Source: Halococcus sediminicola
GTDB taxonomy: Archaea; Halobacteriota; Halobacteria; Halobacteriales; Halococcaceae
NCBI RefSeq assembly: GCF_000755245.1
Contig: NZ_BBMP01000006.1
Location: 1-64,000 of the forward strand
Reading direction: 5' to 3'
DNA: 64,000 bases
The notes under the pieces are model-generated. The model was given only the letters and a program-made list of their open reading frames with translations, had not been told where the DNA came from and did no database searches. Of this stretch, positions 26,656-35,692 are shown piece after piece (positions within the stretch are counted from its first letter, which is position 1; each line of letters opens with the position of its first letter). Made by a program: the position numbers and the translations under genes.

Positions 26656-27633
26656 ATTTCAGACGTACAACGAGAATTCCAGAACTTAGACGAACTACAG
26701 AAAATCGCAGACGACCAAACACAGCCAGAACGCCACGACATACTCGCCAAACACCACGACAAAGACGAATTCAACCAAGTACACTTCAGAGACAGCCTCT
26801 ACGTAGACAACCACTTCGTCGGCGACGTATCCAACAACCGCGACTGGTACAACATCATCGGCTACGACGAAATCCTCGGCGCACTCACAGACAAAATCGA
26901 ACGCGAAGACCTCAACCCACACGGCGACTTCTCACGCCGAGAAAACCACAGCAAAATGAACACCCGGATCTACCTCAACAACCCCGAAACCACCATCGAA
27001 CCACGAGACGGCGACAAAACACAGCTCGGCATCAACCTCTCCGCAGGCCACACCGGATTCACCGGCATCAGCTACGACCTCGGCGGCCTCAGAGAAATCT
27101 GCAGCAACGGCATGAAAGGCTGGGTATCCGACCTCGAACTCTACCAAGACCACACCGAAGAATTCCGGCCAGAACTCGCACACCACGCCGTCGACGCACT
27201 CATCGAAGGCGCAGACAAATACGAACAACGCCTCAAAGACGCCCAAAACCACGAACTCATGAACCTCGACGAAGCACTCATCCTCCTCCAAGAAACCGGG
27301 ATCGGCGAATACTTCGAAAACCCGACAGCCGACCTGCTCAACGCCGCACACACTGAAATCGAAGACCGTGACAACCCAACCATCTACGAAACCTTCCAAA
27401 CCGGTACACGCGCACTCGAACACTACAGCGACGCACCACAACACGCCAAAGAACAGGGCTACGACCAACTCAGCCAGTTGCTCGACCAAGACGGTGAAAT
27501 GCCCGACATACAGGAATACGCAGCCGACGTAGTGAACGACCGGATGAACCAGTACGCAATGGACGAAGAAACCGAACCATACTGGGAGGACGAACGAGAC
27601 GCACTCCACGAACTCGCCGAACTACGAGCATAG
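26656..27633 (+). CDS. DUF932-type plasmid/phage protein with a probable AUU start
   Basis: 325 aa if started at the ATT at 26656 (codons read ISDVQREFQNLDELQKI). The first in-frame ATG is only at 26956, yet 100 codons of the same strong C/A-ending usage precede it. AGGTG at 26643-26647 is exactly 8 nt before the ATT. The core QLGINLSAGHTGFTGI...LGGLREICSNGM matches the DUF932 pattern (ordered strand, then ICSNGM). Such proteins are common on plasmids and phages, with no known activity. A TATA box lies at 26601. Confidence 0.75.
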   Translation: MSDVQREFQNLDELQKIADDQTQPERHDILAKHHDKDEFNQVHFRDSLYVDNHFVGDVSNNRDWYNIIGYDEILGALTDKIEREDLNPHGDFSRRENHSKMNTRIYLNNPETTIEPRDGDKTQLGINLSAGHTGFTGISYDLGGLREICSNGMKGWVSDLELYQDHTEEFRPELAHHAVDALIEGADKYEQRLKDAQNHELMNLDEALILLQETGIGEYFENPTADLLNAAHTEIEDRDNPTIYETFQTGTRALEHYSDAPQHAKEQGYDQLSQLLDQDGEMPDIQEYAADVVNDRMNQYAMDEETEPYWEDERDALHELAELRA

Positions 27634-27646
27634 AGGCGGTCAAACG

Positions 27647-27892
27647 ATGGAGAAATGCTACTGGAACGGAAAACAAGGCGTCCTCTACCATACCGATCTA
27701 TCCAACGGCGAACTCGATGTGGTGGACCCGTTTTTCGACTCAGTAGAGGCAGCAGAAAGCTACCTCGAACGGGAAGCCAGCGGACGGCAGAGCCTCTACG
27801 AGGACATGGTTCTCTACGACTCAGATGGGAACAAGATCGAGGAAGCGGTGGAGGTGCTGACCGACCAAGCCGGATTCAGCGACTATCTCTAA
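27647..27892 (+). CDS. 81-aa hypothetical protein
   Basis: 81 aa (MEKCYWNGKQGVLYHTD...). An AGGCG site sits 8 nt before the ATG and the gene follows the DUF932 gene by 13 nt, so it is probably co-transcribed. Small, acidic and soluble. Function unknown. Confidence 0.65.
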   Translation: MEKCYWNGKQGVLYHTDLSNGELDVVDPFFDSVEAAESYLEREASGRQSLYEDMVLYDSDGNKIEEAVEVLTDQAGFSDYL

Positions 27893-27929
27893 CCCTTCTC
27901 TCCCCTTTTCTTGATCCTGCGGGATCAAC

Positions 27930-27959
27930 CCTATAAATGTCATTCCTGCACTCTATTAC
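27930..27959 (+). promoter_or_regulatory. TATA promoter for a leaderless mRNA
   Basis: The sequence cctataaatg at about 27930 lies 28 nt before the ATG at 27960, the spacing of haloarchaeal leaderless promoters. The region just before it (27905-27925) contains a short inverted repeat, GATCCTGCGGGATC, that could end the upstream transcript or be an operator. Confidence 0.6.
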
Positions 27960-29396
27960 ATGGATTCCAGTATACCAGACAACGGATTCACCCTCACAAT
28001 CAAAAGCCGAGACACAGCAAACCAGATCACTGTCCAGAACGGCGAAGACCTGCAAACCGCACGCCAACTACTCAACTACCACGCACGGAAAACACTCGAT
28101 CAAACACTCTCCAGCGACAACACAGAGCCCACAGAGATCGACATCCATCCACACCTAGAACTCGACTCAGCAACCACAGAACAGCTCAAAACCACCATCC
28201 AACAACTACAGACACAGGTCGAAAACACAATCCCAGCAGACGAAATCAACAGCTTCCAAGACGCCTTCTCCCAAGAACTCGAAAAACTCCGCAACAGAAT
28301 CAGCCAACTCGAAACCAACGAACCCGACAACGAGAAGAAATGGGGCTTAGACAAGGTAGACACACCAGAATCCGACGAAGAACCCGAAAAAGGCGAGCAG
28401 AACCACCATACCCCGCTCGAACAATTCCGAGAAAACCACACCACCAGCGAACGCTACGACAAAATCTACGAAACTATCAAAGAACATGGACCCATCACAC
28501 GCTCAGAGATCGGTCAAGAACTATTCGGCAAAGAAATCGCCAGCGACGACCGTGAATACGGAGAAATATCCAGCTACTGGCCGAATACACGAGTCGAAGT
28601 AGCCGACACAGACGGACGGAAAAAATACTATCAAGCCAAAACCAGCGAAGAAGACGACAGCACAAACGAACCGGAACACACCTCAAAATGCAAAGAATGC
28701 GGCGAACAATTCCACGGCGACATAGACGAAGTAGATGAGAAGCTCGACCAGCACTACGAAGACGAACACCAGGAAGACGACGAGGAATGCGACTGCCCGA
28801 CAAACGAACATGGCGGGAAGACACACAACGAATCCTGTCCGAAAGTACAGGCATTAGCCGAAAACAACGGAAACGAGAACGAAGCAGAAGAGGAAGAAGA
28901 CGAACTCGACTACCCAGAACTCGAAACCACCGACTACACGAAAACCGAGTTCAACGATCTCACAGTCAACCAGCGCAGCGAAGTCATCATACGAACACTT
29001 CTCCAACACCAACCCTGCACACTCAACACCGTCTGCAACCAGATCTTCACATCCGGTACCGAACCACCGGAGGACAAGATCCGACACTTCTTAGAGAACT
29101 ACTGGAAGGAAATCATAGTACACGAGGTCGGCGAAGACGGTGAATACAGCGTCGTTTCCGGTGTCAACCACGACCCAGACACAGCATCGCTCAGCGCACT
29201 CGCAAACGTCTGGCGGACAGGGCAGTATTGGAGCTGCCTCGACTGCGACGAAACCTACGAAGCCCGCAGCGACGCCAAAACCCACCGACAGAACCACGGA
29301 CACCTCAACTGGGGATTCACAACCGGCGGCCAACTCGTAGAACAATACAGGGAAAACAACAGAAAACAGCAGAAAGCAGGCGGTCAAAGTGCTTAG
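27960..29396 (+). CDS. coiled-coil protein with wHTH-like middle and C2H2-like zinc fingers
   Basis: 478 aa. The N-terminal third is beta then coiled coil (about 75-125). A winged-helix-like segment follows (RYDKIYETIKEHGPITRSEI). Two zinc-finger-like units are CKECGEQF...HYEDEH near 242 and CLDCDETY...THRQNH near 425. A second helix-turn-helix-like stretch is at about 335-400. It looks like a DNA- or RNA-binding architectural or regulatory protein. Family unknown. Leaderless start. Confidence 0.7.
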   Translation: MDSSIPDNGFTLTIKSRDTANQITVQNGEDLQTARQLLNYHARKTLDQTLSSDNTEPTEIDIHPHLELDSATTEQLKTTIQQLQTQVENTIPADEINSFQDAFSQELEKLRNRISQLETNEPDNEKKWGLDKVDTPESDEEPEKGEQNHHTPLEQFRENHTTSERYDKIYETIKEHGPITRSEIGQELFGKEIASDDREYGEISSYWPNTRVEVADTDGRKKYYQAKTSEEDDSTNEPEHTSKCKECGEQFHGDIDEVDEKLDQHYEDEHQEDDEECDCPTNEHGGKTHNESCPKVQALAENNGNENEAEEEEDELDYPELETTDYTKTEFNDLTVNQRSEVIIRTLLQHQPCTLNTVCNQIFTSGTEPPEDKIRHFLENYWKEIIVHEVGEDGEYSVVSGVNHDPDTASLSALANVWRTGQYWSCLDCDETYEARSDAKTHRQNHGHLNWGFTTGGQLVEQYRENNRKQQKAGGQSA

Positions 29397-29715
29397 AGCA
29401 CAGACATGCCTCCTAATCGCTATCTGCACATTCCTTCTCGGAGCCGGTATAGGCACCGTCTACACAGGGGGTAACTACACAAACCAATCCGCGCAGACGA
29501 ACAACATCACCAACCGCTCCAACAGCCTCCAAATTGATTCAGCAGCTCAAATCAGGCTCGACACATCCACGCAGTACGAACACACATGGGAGTTCTCACA
29601 GGACAGGAGCAGCTACTACTGCCACCTACAAGACGCCAACCTAACCGACAACAGCGGAACCTTCCAATGCCACAGCAAAGAAGCAGCAGAAAAATTCCTC
29701 AACAATACCGAGTAG
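29389..29715 (+). CDS. small secreted or membrane-anchored protein
   Basis: 108 aa from a GTG at 29389 that overlaps the end of the previous gene. An N-terminal hydrophobic segment (CLLIAICTFLLGAGIGTVY) is followed by an Asn/Ser/Thr-rich exported part with several N-glycosylation sequons (NYTNQS, NLTDNS) and two cysteines. Probably exposed on the surface. Function unknown. Confidence 0.6.
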   Translation: MLRAQTCLLIAICTFLLGAGIGTVYTGGNYTNQSAQTNNITNRSNSLQIDSAAQIRLDTSTQYEHTWEFSQDRSSYYCHLQDANLTDNSGTFQCHSKEAAEKFLNNTE

Positions 29716-30069
29716 AGAGCCAGAGAACCCGGAAAACCACCTATTCTACATCTCCTATCTTCTTCCCATTTTCAAAACCCGGCACACAGCGCTTCTACAC
29801 CAACAAAACCAGCACCGGTCACAGACTCTCGGACAATCCCACCCAGTTAGGCTAGACCAAGTACCGACCAACATACCGGCTCCGAGACACGGACGATTAG
29901 AGAGACACACCGCAGGTCAACCATCGCCGAACTTTCGAATCAGACCAACTCACCGAACATCCGGAAACTCTGAGACGGCGAGTAAACCAACCACTCTGAA
30001 GAAGTGCAGCCACCGAGTGCCAAGCTTTCACATACACTCTACTCGACATCCGAAAAAGAGCACACAAAG
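29716..30069. other. 354-bp stretch without a supported gene
   Basis: The + strand is A/C-rich, as in the flanking genes, and several stop codons break every frame. No TATA box with good spacing to the gene at 30070 is obvious, and no clear repeat or stem is seen. Confidence 0.5.
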
Positions 30070-31119
30070 ATGAGCGAAGATATCACTGTCATGACCTGGA
30101 ACCTCAACGGCGAAGGCGGCACCTCCAAAAACACAAGCAAAGCACAGATCAACTTCCTTGACAACCACCACGAAGACACCGACATATTCCTATTCCAAGC
30201 CGTCGACTACGCACAAGACCACAGCGAAGAACCCAGCCACTTCCAGAGACTCGAACATTACTTCCACCAACGCGGGTACAAAATAGCCCACAACCGCGAC
30301 TGGAACCGGCAGCTCCACAACACCAATATCCAGCCATTCCAGAACATCGGGCCTCCACTCAAACGCTGCAAAATCACCGCCAGCAAATGGGACATCGGCA
30401 GAAACCCATTGGATCTGAGAGAAATGAAAGACCGAAATCCAGACAAACTCAACTACTTCTACGCCAACTTCCCTACCTGCATCCTCATAGCCGACATCGA
30501 CCATCCATCTACCGACATCACCGGCAACGAAGGCCTCCAAGCATGGAACGCAGGCGTCATCTATGGACGCGGCTGGAAAGAGGAGAAGGCCAATGTTCTC
30601 GAAACCATCTACGCACAGGTCTACCTACAGAACGACCAGACCAACAAGAAGGTACTCCTCGGCGGCGACTTCAACGCACCCAAAGAAGAGCATAGAGACT
30701 CCGAAGGGCGAATCCAGATTGACCCACATAAAGCCAACGGCAGAGAATATACCGATGAGCCATTCTACGGCGATCCCTACCGCTACAAACCCGAAGAAGA
30801 AACAGAGTCAACAGAACTCACCTATACACAGCGATACCGGAACGCAGAACGCTACATATTCGACCCGAAACTCACCAAATGGGACATGAGAGACGTCTAC
30901 TGGCACGCCGACAACAGCCTCGAACAGAGTAGTGCCAACGATTACACCCACGAGTTCCACCAAAACGGCGTAGACCACAAACGGTTAGACCACATCCTCG
31001 CAGACGACCATTTCGACATCAAGAGCTGCGAAATACAGAACGGACTCAACGGAACTGCAAACGGACTCGGACCAAGCGACCACGCACCAGTCAAAACCAC
31101 ACTGGAAATCAAGAATTGA
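30070..31119 (+). CDS. endonuclease/exonuclease/phosphatase (EEP) family protein
   Basis: 349 aa from the ATG at 30070 (MSEDITVMTWNLNGEG). EEP motifs are present: TWNLNG at the start, a LFQAVDY segment in place of the usual catalytic Glu motif (LQE), LLGGDFNAPKEE, RLDHILADD and SDHAPVKT. These enzymes cleave phosphodiesters with Mg2+ (DNase I/exonuclease III fold). The Glu of the LQE motif appears replaced by Ala or Val in FQAVDY, so activity is uncertain. It is placed before the replication module. Confidence 0.8.
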   Translation: MSEDITVMTWNLNGEGGTSKNTSKAQINFLDNHHEDTDIFLFQAVDYAQDHSEEPSHFQRLEHYFHQRGYKIAHNRDWNRQLHNTNIQPFQNIGPPLKRCKITASKWDIGRNPLDLREMKDRNPDKLNYFYANFPTCILIADIDHPSTDITGNEGLQAWNAGVIYGRGWKEEKANVLETIYAQVYLQNDQTNKKVLLGGDFNAPKEEHRDSEGRIQIDPHKANGREYTDEPFYGDPYRYKPEEETESTELTYTQRYRNAERYIFDPKLTKWDMRDVYWHADNSLEQSSANDYTHEFHQNGVDHKRLDHILADDHFDIKSCEIQNGLNGTANGLGPSDHAPVKTTLEIKN

Positions 31120-31245
31120 AGAAAGAGAGGGGGATAAGGGGGAAAACAATGGTAGGACGCGGCCGCGATTTACACGACCTGCGCCGCAAAAATGTGGAGA
31201 GATCGTCCCACCAAACCAGTTAGATCCAGTGAGACACGATAGTTC

Positions 31246-31569
31246 TCAGCCCTGATCCGGAGTCTCAACACGGACCTGATCAAAATCATCAGCAGCCTTC
31301 TCCATCAAACGAGCCGCCTTCCGCAGATCCTGCGGCCGCAGCGAATCAGTGTACTTCCAGGTATCACCATCATCAGGCGTGTACGCACGCTGAATCTGGC
31401 AATTATGGAACGTATTATCATCCACCTTACGCTTGAACACGGTCAAGGTCAACGGATTCGCCTTGTACCGAGCAGCAACCTCCGAATCAGAACCAGACTG
31501 GGACTGGCCGCCCTGAGGCGTTTGATTTTGAGCGTTGGCAGAGCCATCGAATACAGTATCTTCTGTCAT
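31246..31569 (-). CDS. small mobile-element protein, possible ssDNA-binding type
   Basis: 107 aa from the ATG at 31569. A Gln/Ser-rich start precedes a beta-rich core (TLTVFKRKVDDNTFHNCQIQ, then WKYTDSLRPQDLRKAARLME). This core resembles a short family on bacterial plasmids and phages whose consensus runs 'SIQRSYKDKDGEWKxTxSFRxxDLPxxxxL'. That likeness is from memory. Position next to the candidate origin and the primase would suit a replication accessory role, by inference. Confidence 0.6.
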   Translation of the reverse strand: MTEDTVFDGSANAQNQTPQGGQSQSGSDSEVAARYKANPLTLTVFKRKVDDNTFHNCQIQRAYTPDDGDTWKYTDSLRPQDLRKAARLMEKAADDFDQVRVETPDQG

Positions 31570-32185
31570 CGTTAGAGAGCAGCGTCCAGCAGTCAGCCGG
31601 ACAGCTGCAAGTCTACCACGGAAACACAGACCGGTTCTACAGAGAGGGAAGGATCTGAGCCTGTGGAATCCGTGGAAAGATGGAACACCGACTGGTGCTC
31701 CACTCATACCAAAAATACAGGTAGGAATATTTATAAAACAGACGGTGGCGGTCAAATCCGGGGTAGTCAGAAGCTCTCAATACCCCCAAATTTCGATCTC
31801 GTGACACCCTATAGACGCCTTCTACATAGGGATAAAAGCACAGAGCAGAAGCTACTTATAAAGAAATTGATTTTTTCGCCACCTACAGGTACTAAACGGG
31901 ATTTTGGAGGTAGAGACTCTAACGATGGGCAATACACAATACCGGTGACGGATGTGACAGATGTGACGGCCTCTAGTTCTTATGGAGTTTGCTTTTGTGG
32001 AGGGTGTTTACTCCACCCCCTCCCAACAAGAGATGATTCCATAAGAGTAATCGTCGGTACCAAACGTCACAAATGTCACTTTTTTATATAGCCTGTTACC
32101 TTCGGGTAGCGAAAATCCCGAATATAACGGCGTTATATGCAACTATGAAGAAGTAGCTACAGAAAATGGTACTATGAGACAGTGA
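31570..32185. other. candidate replication origin region (non-coding, repeat-bearing)
   Basis: 616 bp between two leftward genes without a convincing coding frame. Contents: TATA-like stretches (31725, 31855, 32080), related motifs GATGTGACAGATGTGACGG (31951-31969) and the inverted form CGTCACAAATGTCAC (about 32064-32078), an imperfect stem GGAGGGTG...CACCCCCTCC (31998-32022), and an AT-rich segment. Strand composition flips across it, from C/A-rich on the left to G/T-rich on the right, independent of gene direction. The primase lies just to the right. Together these support an origin. Confidence 0.5.
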
Positions 32186-35100
32186 TCAATTCGAAGCGAA
32201 CATATCTGGCTTCGCTTCCCTGATACTCCCTTCCGATAACAACTCTGTGATTGCATCATCCAACATTTTTTCTTTCGACTTGCTCCACCGACTTCCGAAT
32301 TTCCGTCCGAAGTATATCTTCAGATCCTTTCGCGGGATCAGATTCCCGTCGTAGTTCTCAGCGTTGTCCTCGATCATATCTCTGACACCGGTTCTGGATA
32401 GGTTATACTCGCCTTTGATCGCGTAGCCATTGTCCTCAGAGCTGTCTTCTTCAGATCGACCGTCGCTACCATCACTATCACCACGACCTGTGTCTCCAGT
32501 CGACTGTCCGCCGATCTCCAGCTCAAGGAAGTTGTTGAATCGGTCGGGGTTCCTGACGCGAACCATGAAGTCTTCTCCGCTTCGTCGGACCTCGACACCG
32601 AACTTCTGCTCCAGTTCGATCCGCTTCTTGTGGATATTATCAGCCATGTTCTGCTTGACACGGCTCCACTTGTAGTACCGACTGCTTTCAGTGACATCCT
32701 CATCAGGTAGATCGTCCCTAAGTCCGGAGTATACCGACCTCAGTTGGTCGAAAGCATGGTAATTACCGACTTTAGCTGAATCTTTTTCTTGGTAGAATCT
32801 GACAAGCGTTTTGATGAACAGACGTGTATACTTCGGCTCTTGACTGTCGAGCTTGGCTCTGCTCCTGCTCACCGCTGTCTCATTGTCCGTGGCAGCAGTC
32901 ATGTTCTCCAAAGAATCGAGGTTGACTTCTTTCACGGTCTGCCACTGTGCTTCAGCCTCTTCTCTGAGATCCTCGAATGTGTAGTCGTCTTTGAGTATTC
33001 CGCCTATATTCTGGTAGACAGCCATTCGGAGGGCTTGACCACGTGCGTGCCTGTAGCTCTCTAAGTGGTTTTTCCAGAATTTCTGGACGATATCGTTGTG
33101 GATCTCGTCTCTGTGTTCCATGACGGTTTCCCGGTATTCGTCCTCGTATGGTTGTTCCAGCCAGTCTTCGAGCTCTTCTTCGATTTCGCTGTATTTCGGA
33201 GCGACCTGTTTGATCACCCACTGTGTGAAGGTCTCCAGCTTCCGTTTTCGCTGGCGTGACAGGCTTATTTTGTCGTCTTTGGTGGCTTTCTCCATGTCTT
33301 CATCGAAGACGATGACGCCGAAACGCGAGGCCATCGCCTGGATGTTCATTCCAAGGAACTGGATTAGTTCTTCAAACTGGCTTACAAGCTCGAAGCTGGT
33401 TTTCCCTGTTTCTCTGTAATCTTCGAACTCATCATCATCATCTGGGTATTGTTGTCCGTCCTTTGGGTTCGCTAAGTAGGACAATGGGCCGTAGAACCGG
33501 GTTTTGATGCTGTGCCCGGCTTTTGTTTGTTCGTGTATTCCTCGTTCCATCAGGTTGAGCAGTTGGTCGTTGAGCTGTCTGCTGCTGGCTCCGAAGTTGA
33601 ATTCGTCGACGAAAACGGTGCTTGTTAGGCCGTCGAGTATTCCGTTCTGTTTGCCGTCGCTGTCCGCGTAGCCGACTAATCCGGCTGGTGTAGCATCATC
33701 GAGTTTTCGACCGACTCGATCTCCTGTGTATGATTTTCCGACTTTGGTGTTGGTCCACATCTGGGTGTGTGGTTGATAGGGTGCTACTTCGTTCGGATCG
33801 ACTTTTCTCCTGCTGTGCCGGATTATCTTTGGATACATCACTGTCCGCAGCTTGGGATCGGTGTTGTATCCGCTGATAAGGTATTCTTCGATGAGTGAGA
33901 GGATCTGGTCGTTGGAGAGATCCATCACCAAGTCTTTGCTCGGGCCGTCGATTTCTTCGGCTAATTCCAAGTAGTCGGTTCCTTCGATGCTTCTCAGCCA
34001 CTCGCTGTATGATTTGCTGAAGTCGTCGGACTTCCGTTTCAGCTCTCTGTATTGTTCTTTGAAGTATTTGCTTTCTCGGTAGCAGGGTTTCGAGAGGTCT
34101 GCAACTTTTATCGGTAGGAAGTTTTCTCCGAGGCTGATTTGCTGGTATGGATCGGTTATGAGCTTGTAGGTGTTTTCGTCCTCGCCTTCGCCGAACTGGA
34201 TTTCGTAGACTTTGAATTTTGTGTCGGTGTCGACGCTGCCGTGTCCGTTTACCTTGGTCTCTGCTGCGGTTATCTCCAGACGGTTGACGTAGGTGTCGGG
34301 AGTTGGGTTGATGTTGAGCGTCTTTCCGTTGCGTAGACGAAGGTTTTCCGTAATATCTGCTTCTGCATCGTCGGTATCTTCGGAGTTTGGCGTTGTTTCT
34401 GTCTTTTTCTGTGCCTCCCTCTTTTTCTGCTGCTCTTGATACTCGTCCAACCATTTTTTGAACTGTTTTCTGTTATCTGCCTTGCTACCAGGCATTTCTT
34501 TGAATACAGTGGTTTTCTGCTCTTCATCCCATGCTCTGATAGCACTCCATACTTTCCGCTTCTTTTCGCTTATCGTCCTTCTATCAGCTTCTTCCACTTC
34601 GTCAAATAGGATGTCGAGGTAGAGATCCGCGTCATCCAATAGCGAATCTATTTCGTAGCCGTTCTCGGTGGTCCAGTCATCAAGATCTATTTCTCTGTCG
34701 AACCGTACAAGCTGGGCTTCAACACCGTTTTCTGCGAGTATCTGCGCTGTTTTCTTCGCTCCTTTCCAGCCTTCGCTGTCCCCATCCATTACGATGTAGA
34801 CGTTCTTGAAGTCGCTTACCCGGTTGCAGACTTTCTTGATATCTCTGTCGCTGTATTGTGTAGTGACCGGACTTGAGACATTGTATCCTGCTCTGTGAGC
34901 TGAGATGGCGTCTGTGACGCCTTCGGTGATGACTACCGTGTTCTGGTTTTCGCGGTCTTGGTGCCATTCGTAGATTATGTGCCGGTTGAGGGTATCGTTC
35001 TCGATCAGTTTCTTGTATTTTGCGTTGCTGTCGGAGAGGATCTGCCTGTATTTTTCAGGGCCGCTGTAGTCGCTTGGTTTCCGTCCGATCATGTACCAGG

Positions 35101-35692
35101 TCTGTTCTCCTCTGGTGTAAGGGAAGACTATGCGGCGGTACATTTGGCAGATGAGGTCGCTGTCTTTTTCGTAGAAGAGTCCGGAATCGGTCAGCGCTTG
35201 CTTATCGAACCGTTGTTTCAGGGTATCTATGGTATCAATGCTCATGAACCCGATTTTTGTTTCGTCTATGAGATCGTCGTCAAAGTTCCGTGTTTCTTTG
35301 ATGTGTTCGTGGAGCGGTGAATGCTCTTTTTTGAGGGCTTGATGGCTCCATTCGGTTGCTTTGTTGAGGACTTCTCTGCTCGCTTTCCGTCTGTCAAGCG
35401 TTTCCTGATCTATGTCTTCCCAGTCTTTCTCAGGGAAATGTTCTCTCAGCCATTCTACGGCACGTTCAACGGAGTTGTACTGTTTGATGTGCATTACGAG
35501 GCTGAGTGCGCCGCCTCCGCTTTTGTTGGCGGAGCTGTAGCAGACGAAGTCGTTGCTGTATACGCAGAGGTCGGGAGTATTGCCGTCGTGGACCTCGCAG
35601 TAGTATTCTGTGTAGTTTCCCTTTCGTTTCCCTTTCCGTAATCCGAGTTCGGTTACGACTTCTCGGATGTCGACGGTCGGCAGCTCACTCAA
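32186..35692 (-). CDS. large primase-NTPase: zinc finger, TOPRIM, P-loop and winged helix
   Basis: 1168 aa. A DnaG/CHC2-like N-terminus has C32, H35 and C51, with the fourth ligand not obvious. The TOPRIM domain has Glu257 (VVITEGVTDA) and Asp303/Asp305 (VMDGDSEGWK). A P-loop-like NTKVGKSY (648-655) and Walker B VFVDEF (693-698) imply a fused helicase/translocase domain, and the C-terminus is winged-helix-like. It should start and unwind replication of the element. The start is a TTG at 35692 with AAGTG 7 nt upstream. It overlaps the nuclease-like gene by 8 nt. Confidence 0.85.
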   Translation of the reverse strand: MSELPTVDIREVVTELGLRKGKRKGNYTEYYCEVHDGNTPDLCVYSNDFVCYSSANKSGGGALSLVMHIKQYNSVERAVEWLREHFPEKDWEDIDQETLDRRKASREVLNKATEWSHQALKKEHSPLHEHIKETRNFDDDLIDETKIGFMSIDTIDTLKQRFDKQALTDSGLFYEKDSDLICQMYRRIVFPYTRGEQTWYMIGRKPSDYSGPEKYRQILSDSNAKYKKLIENDTLNRHIIYEWHQDRENQNTVVITEGVTDAISAHRAGYNVSSPVTTQYSDRDIKKVCNRVSDFKNVYIVMDGDSEGWKGAKKTAQILAENGVEAQLVRFDREIDLDDWTTENGYEIDSLLDDADLYLDILFDEVEEADRRTISEKKRKVWSAIRAWDEEQKTTVFKEMPGSKADNRKQFKKWLDEYQEQQKKREAQKKTETTPNSEDTDDAEADITENLRLRNGKTLNINPTPDTYVNRLEITAAETKVNGHGSVDTDTKFKVYEIQFGEGEDENTYKLITDPYQQISLGENFLPIKVADLSKPCYRESKYFKEQYRELKRKSDDFSKSYSEWLRSIEGTDYLELAEEIDGPSKDLVMDLSNDQILSLIEEYLISGYNTDPKLRTVMYPKIIRHSRRKVDPNEVAPYQPHTQMWTNTKVGKSYTGDRVGRKLDDATPAGLVGYADSDGKQNGILDGLTSTVFVDEFNFGASSRQLNDQLLNLMERGIHEQTKAGHSIKTRFYGPLSYLANPKDGQQYPDDDDEFEDYRETGKTSFELVSQFEELIQFLGMNIQAMASRFGVIVFDEDMEKATKDDKISLSRQRKRKLETFTQWVIKQVAPKYSEIEEELEDWLEQPYEDEYRETVMEHRDEIHNDIVQKFWKNHLESYRHARGQALRMAVYQNIGGILKDDYTFEDLREEAEAQWQTVKEVNLDSLENMTAATDNETAVSRSRAKLDSQEPKYTRLFIKTLVRFYQEKDSAKVGNYHAFDQLRSVYSGLRDDLPDEDVTESSRYYKWSRVKQNMADNIHKKRIELEQKFGVEVRRSGEDFMVRVRNPDRFNNFLELEIGGQSTGDTGRGDSDGSDGRSEEDSSEDNGYAIKGEYNLSRTGVRDMIEDNAENYDGNLIPRKDLKIYFGRKFGSRWSKSKEKMLDDAITELLSEGSIREAKPDMFASN

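Noticed and set aside
31663-32091. 142-codon rightward frame in the candidate origin region
   Set aside because: No start signal, irregular codon use and no domain; it overlaps repeats and a stem.
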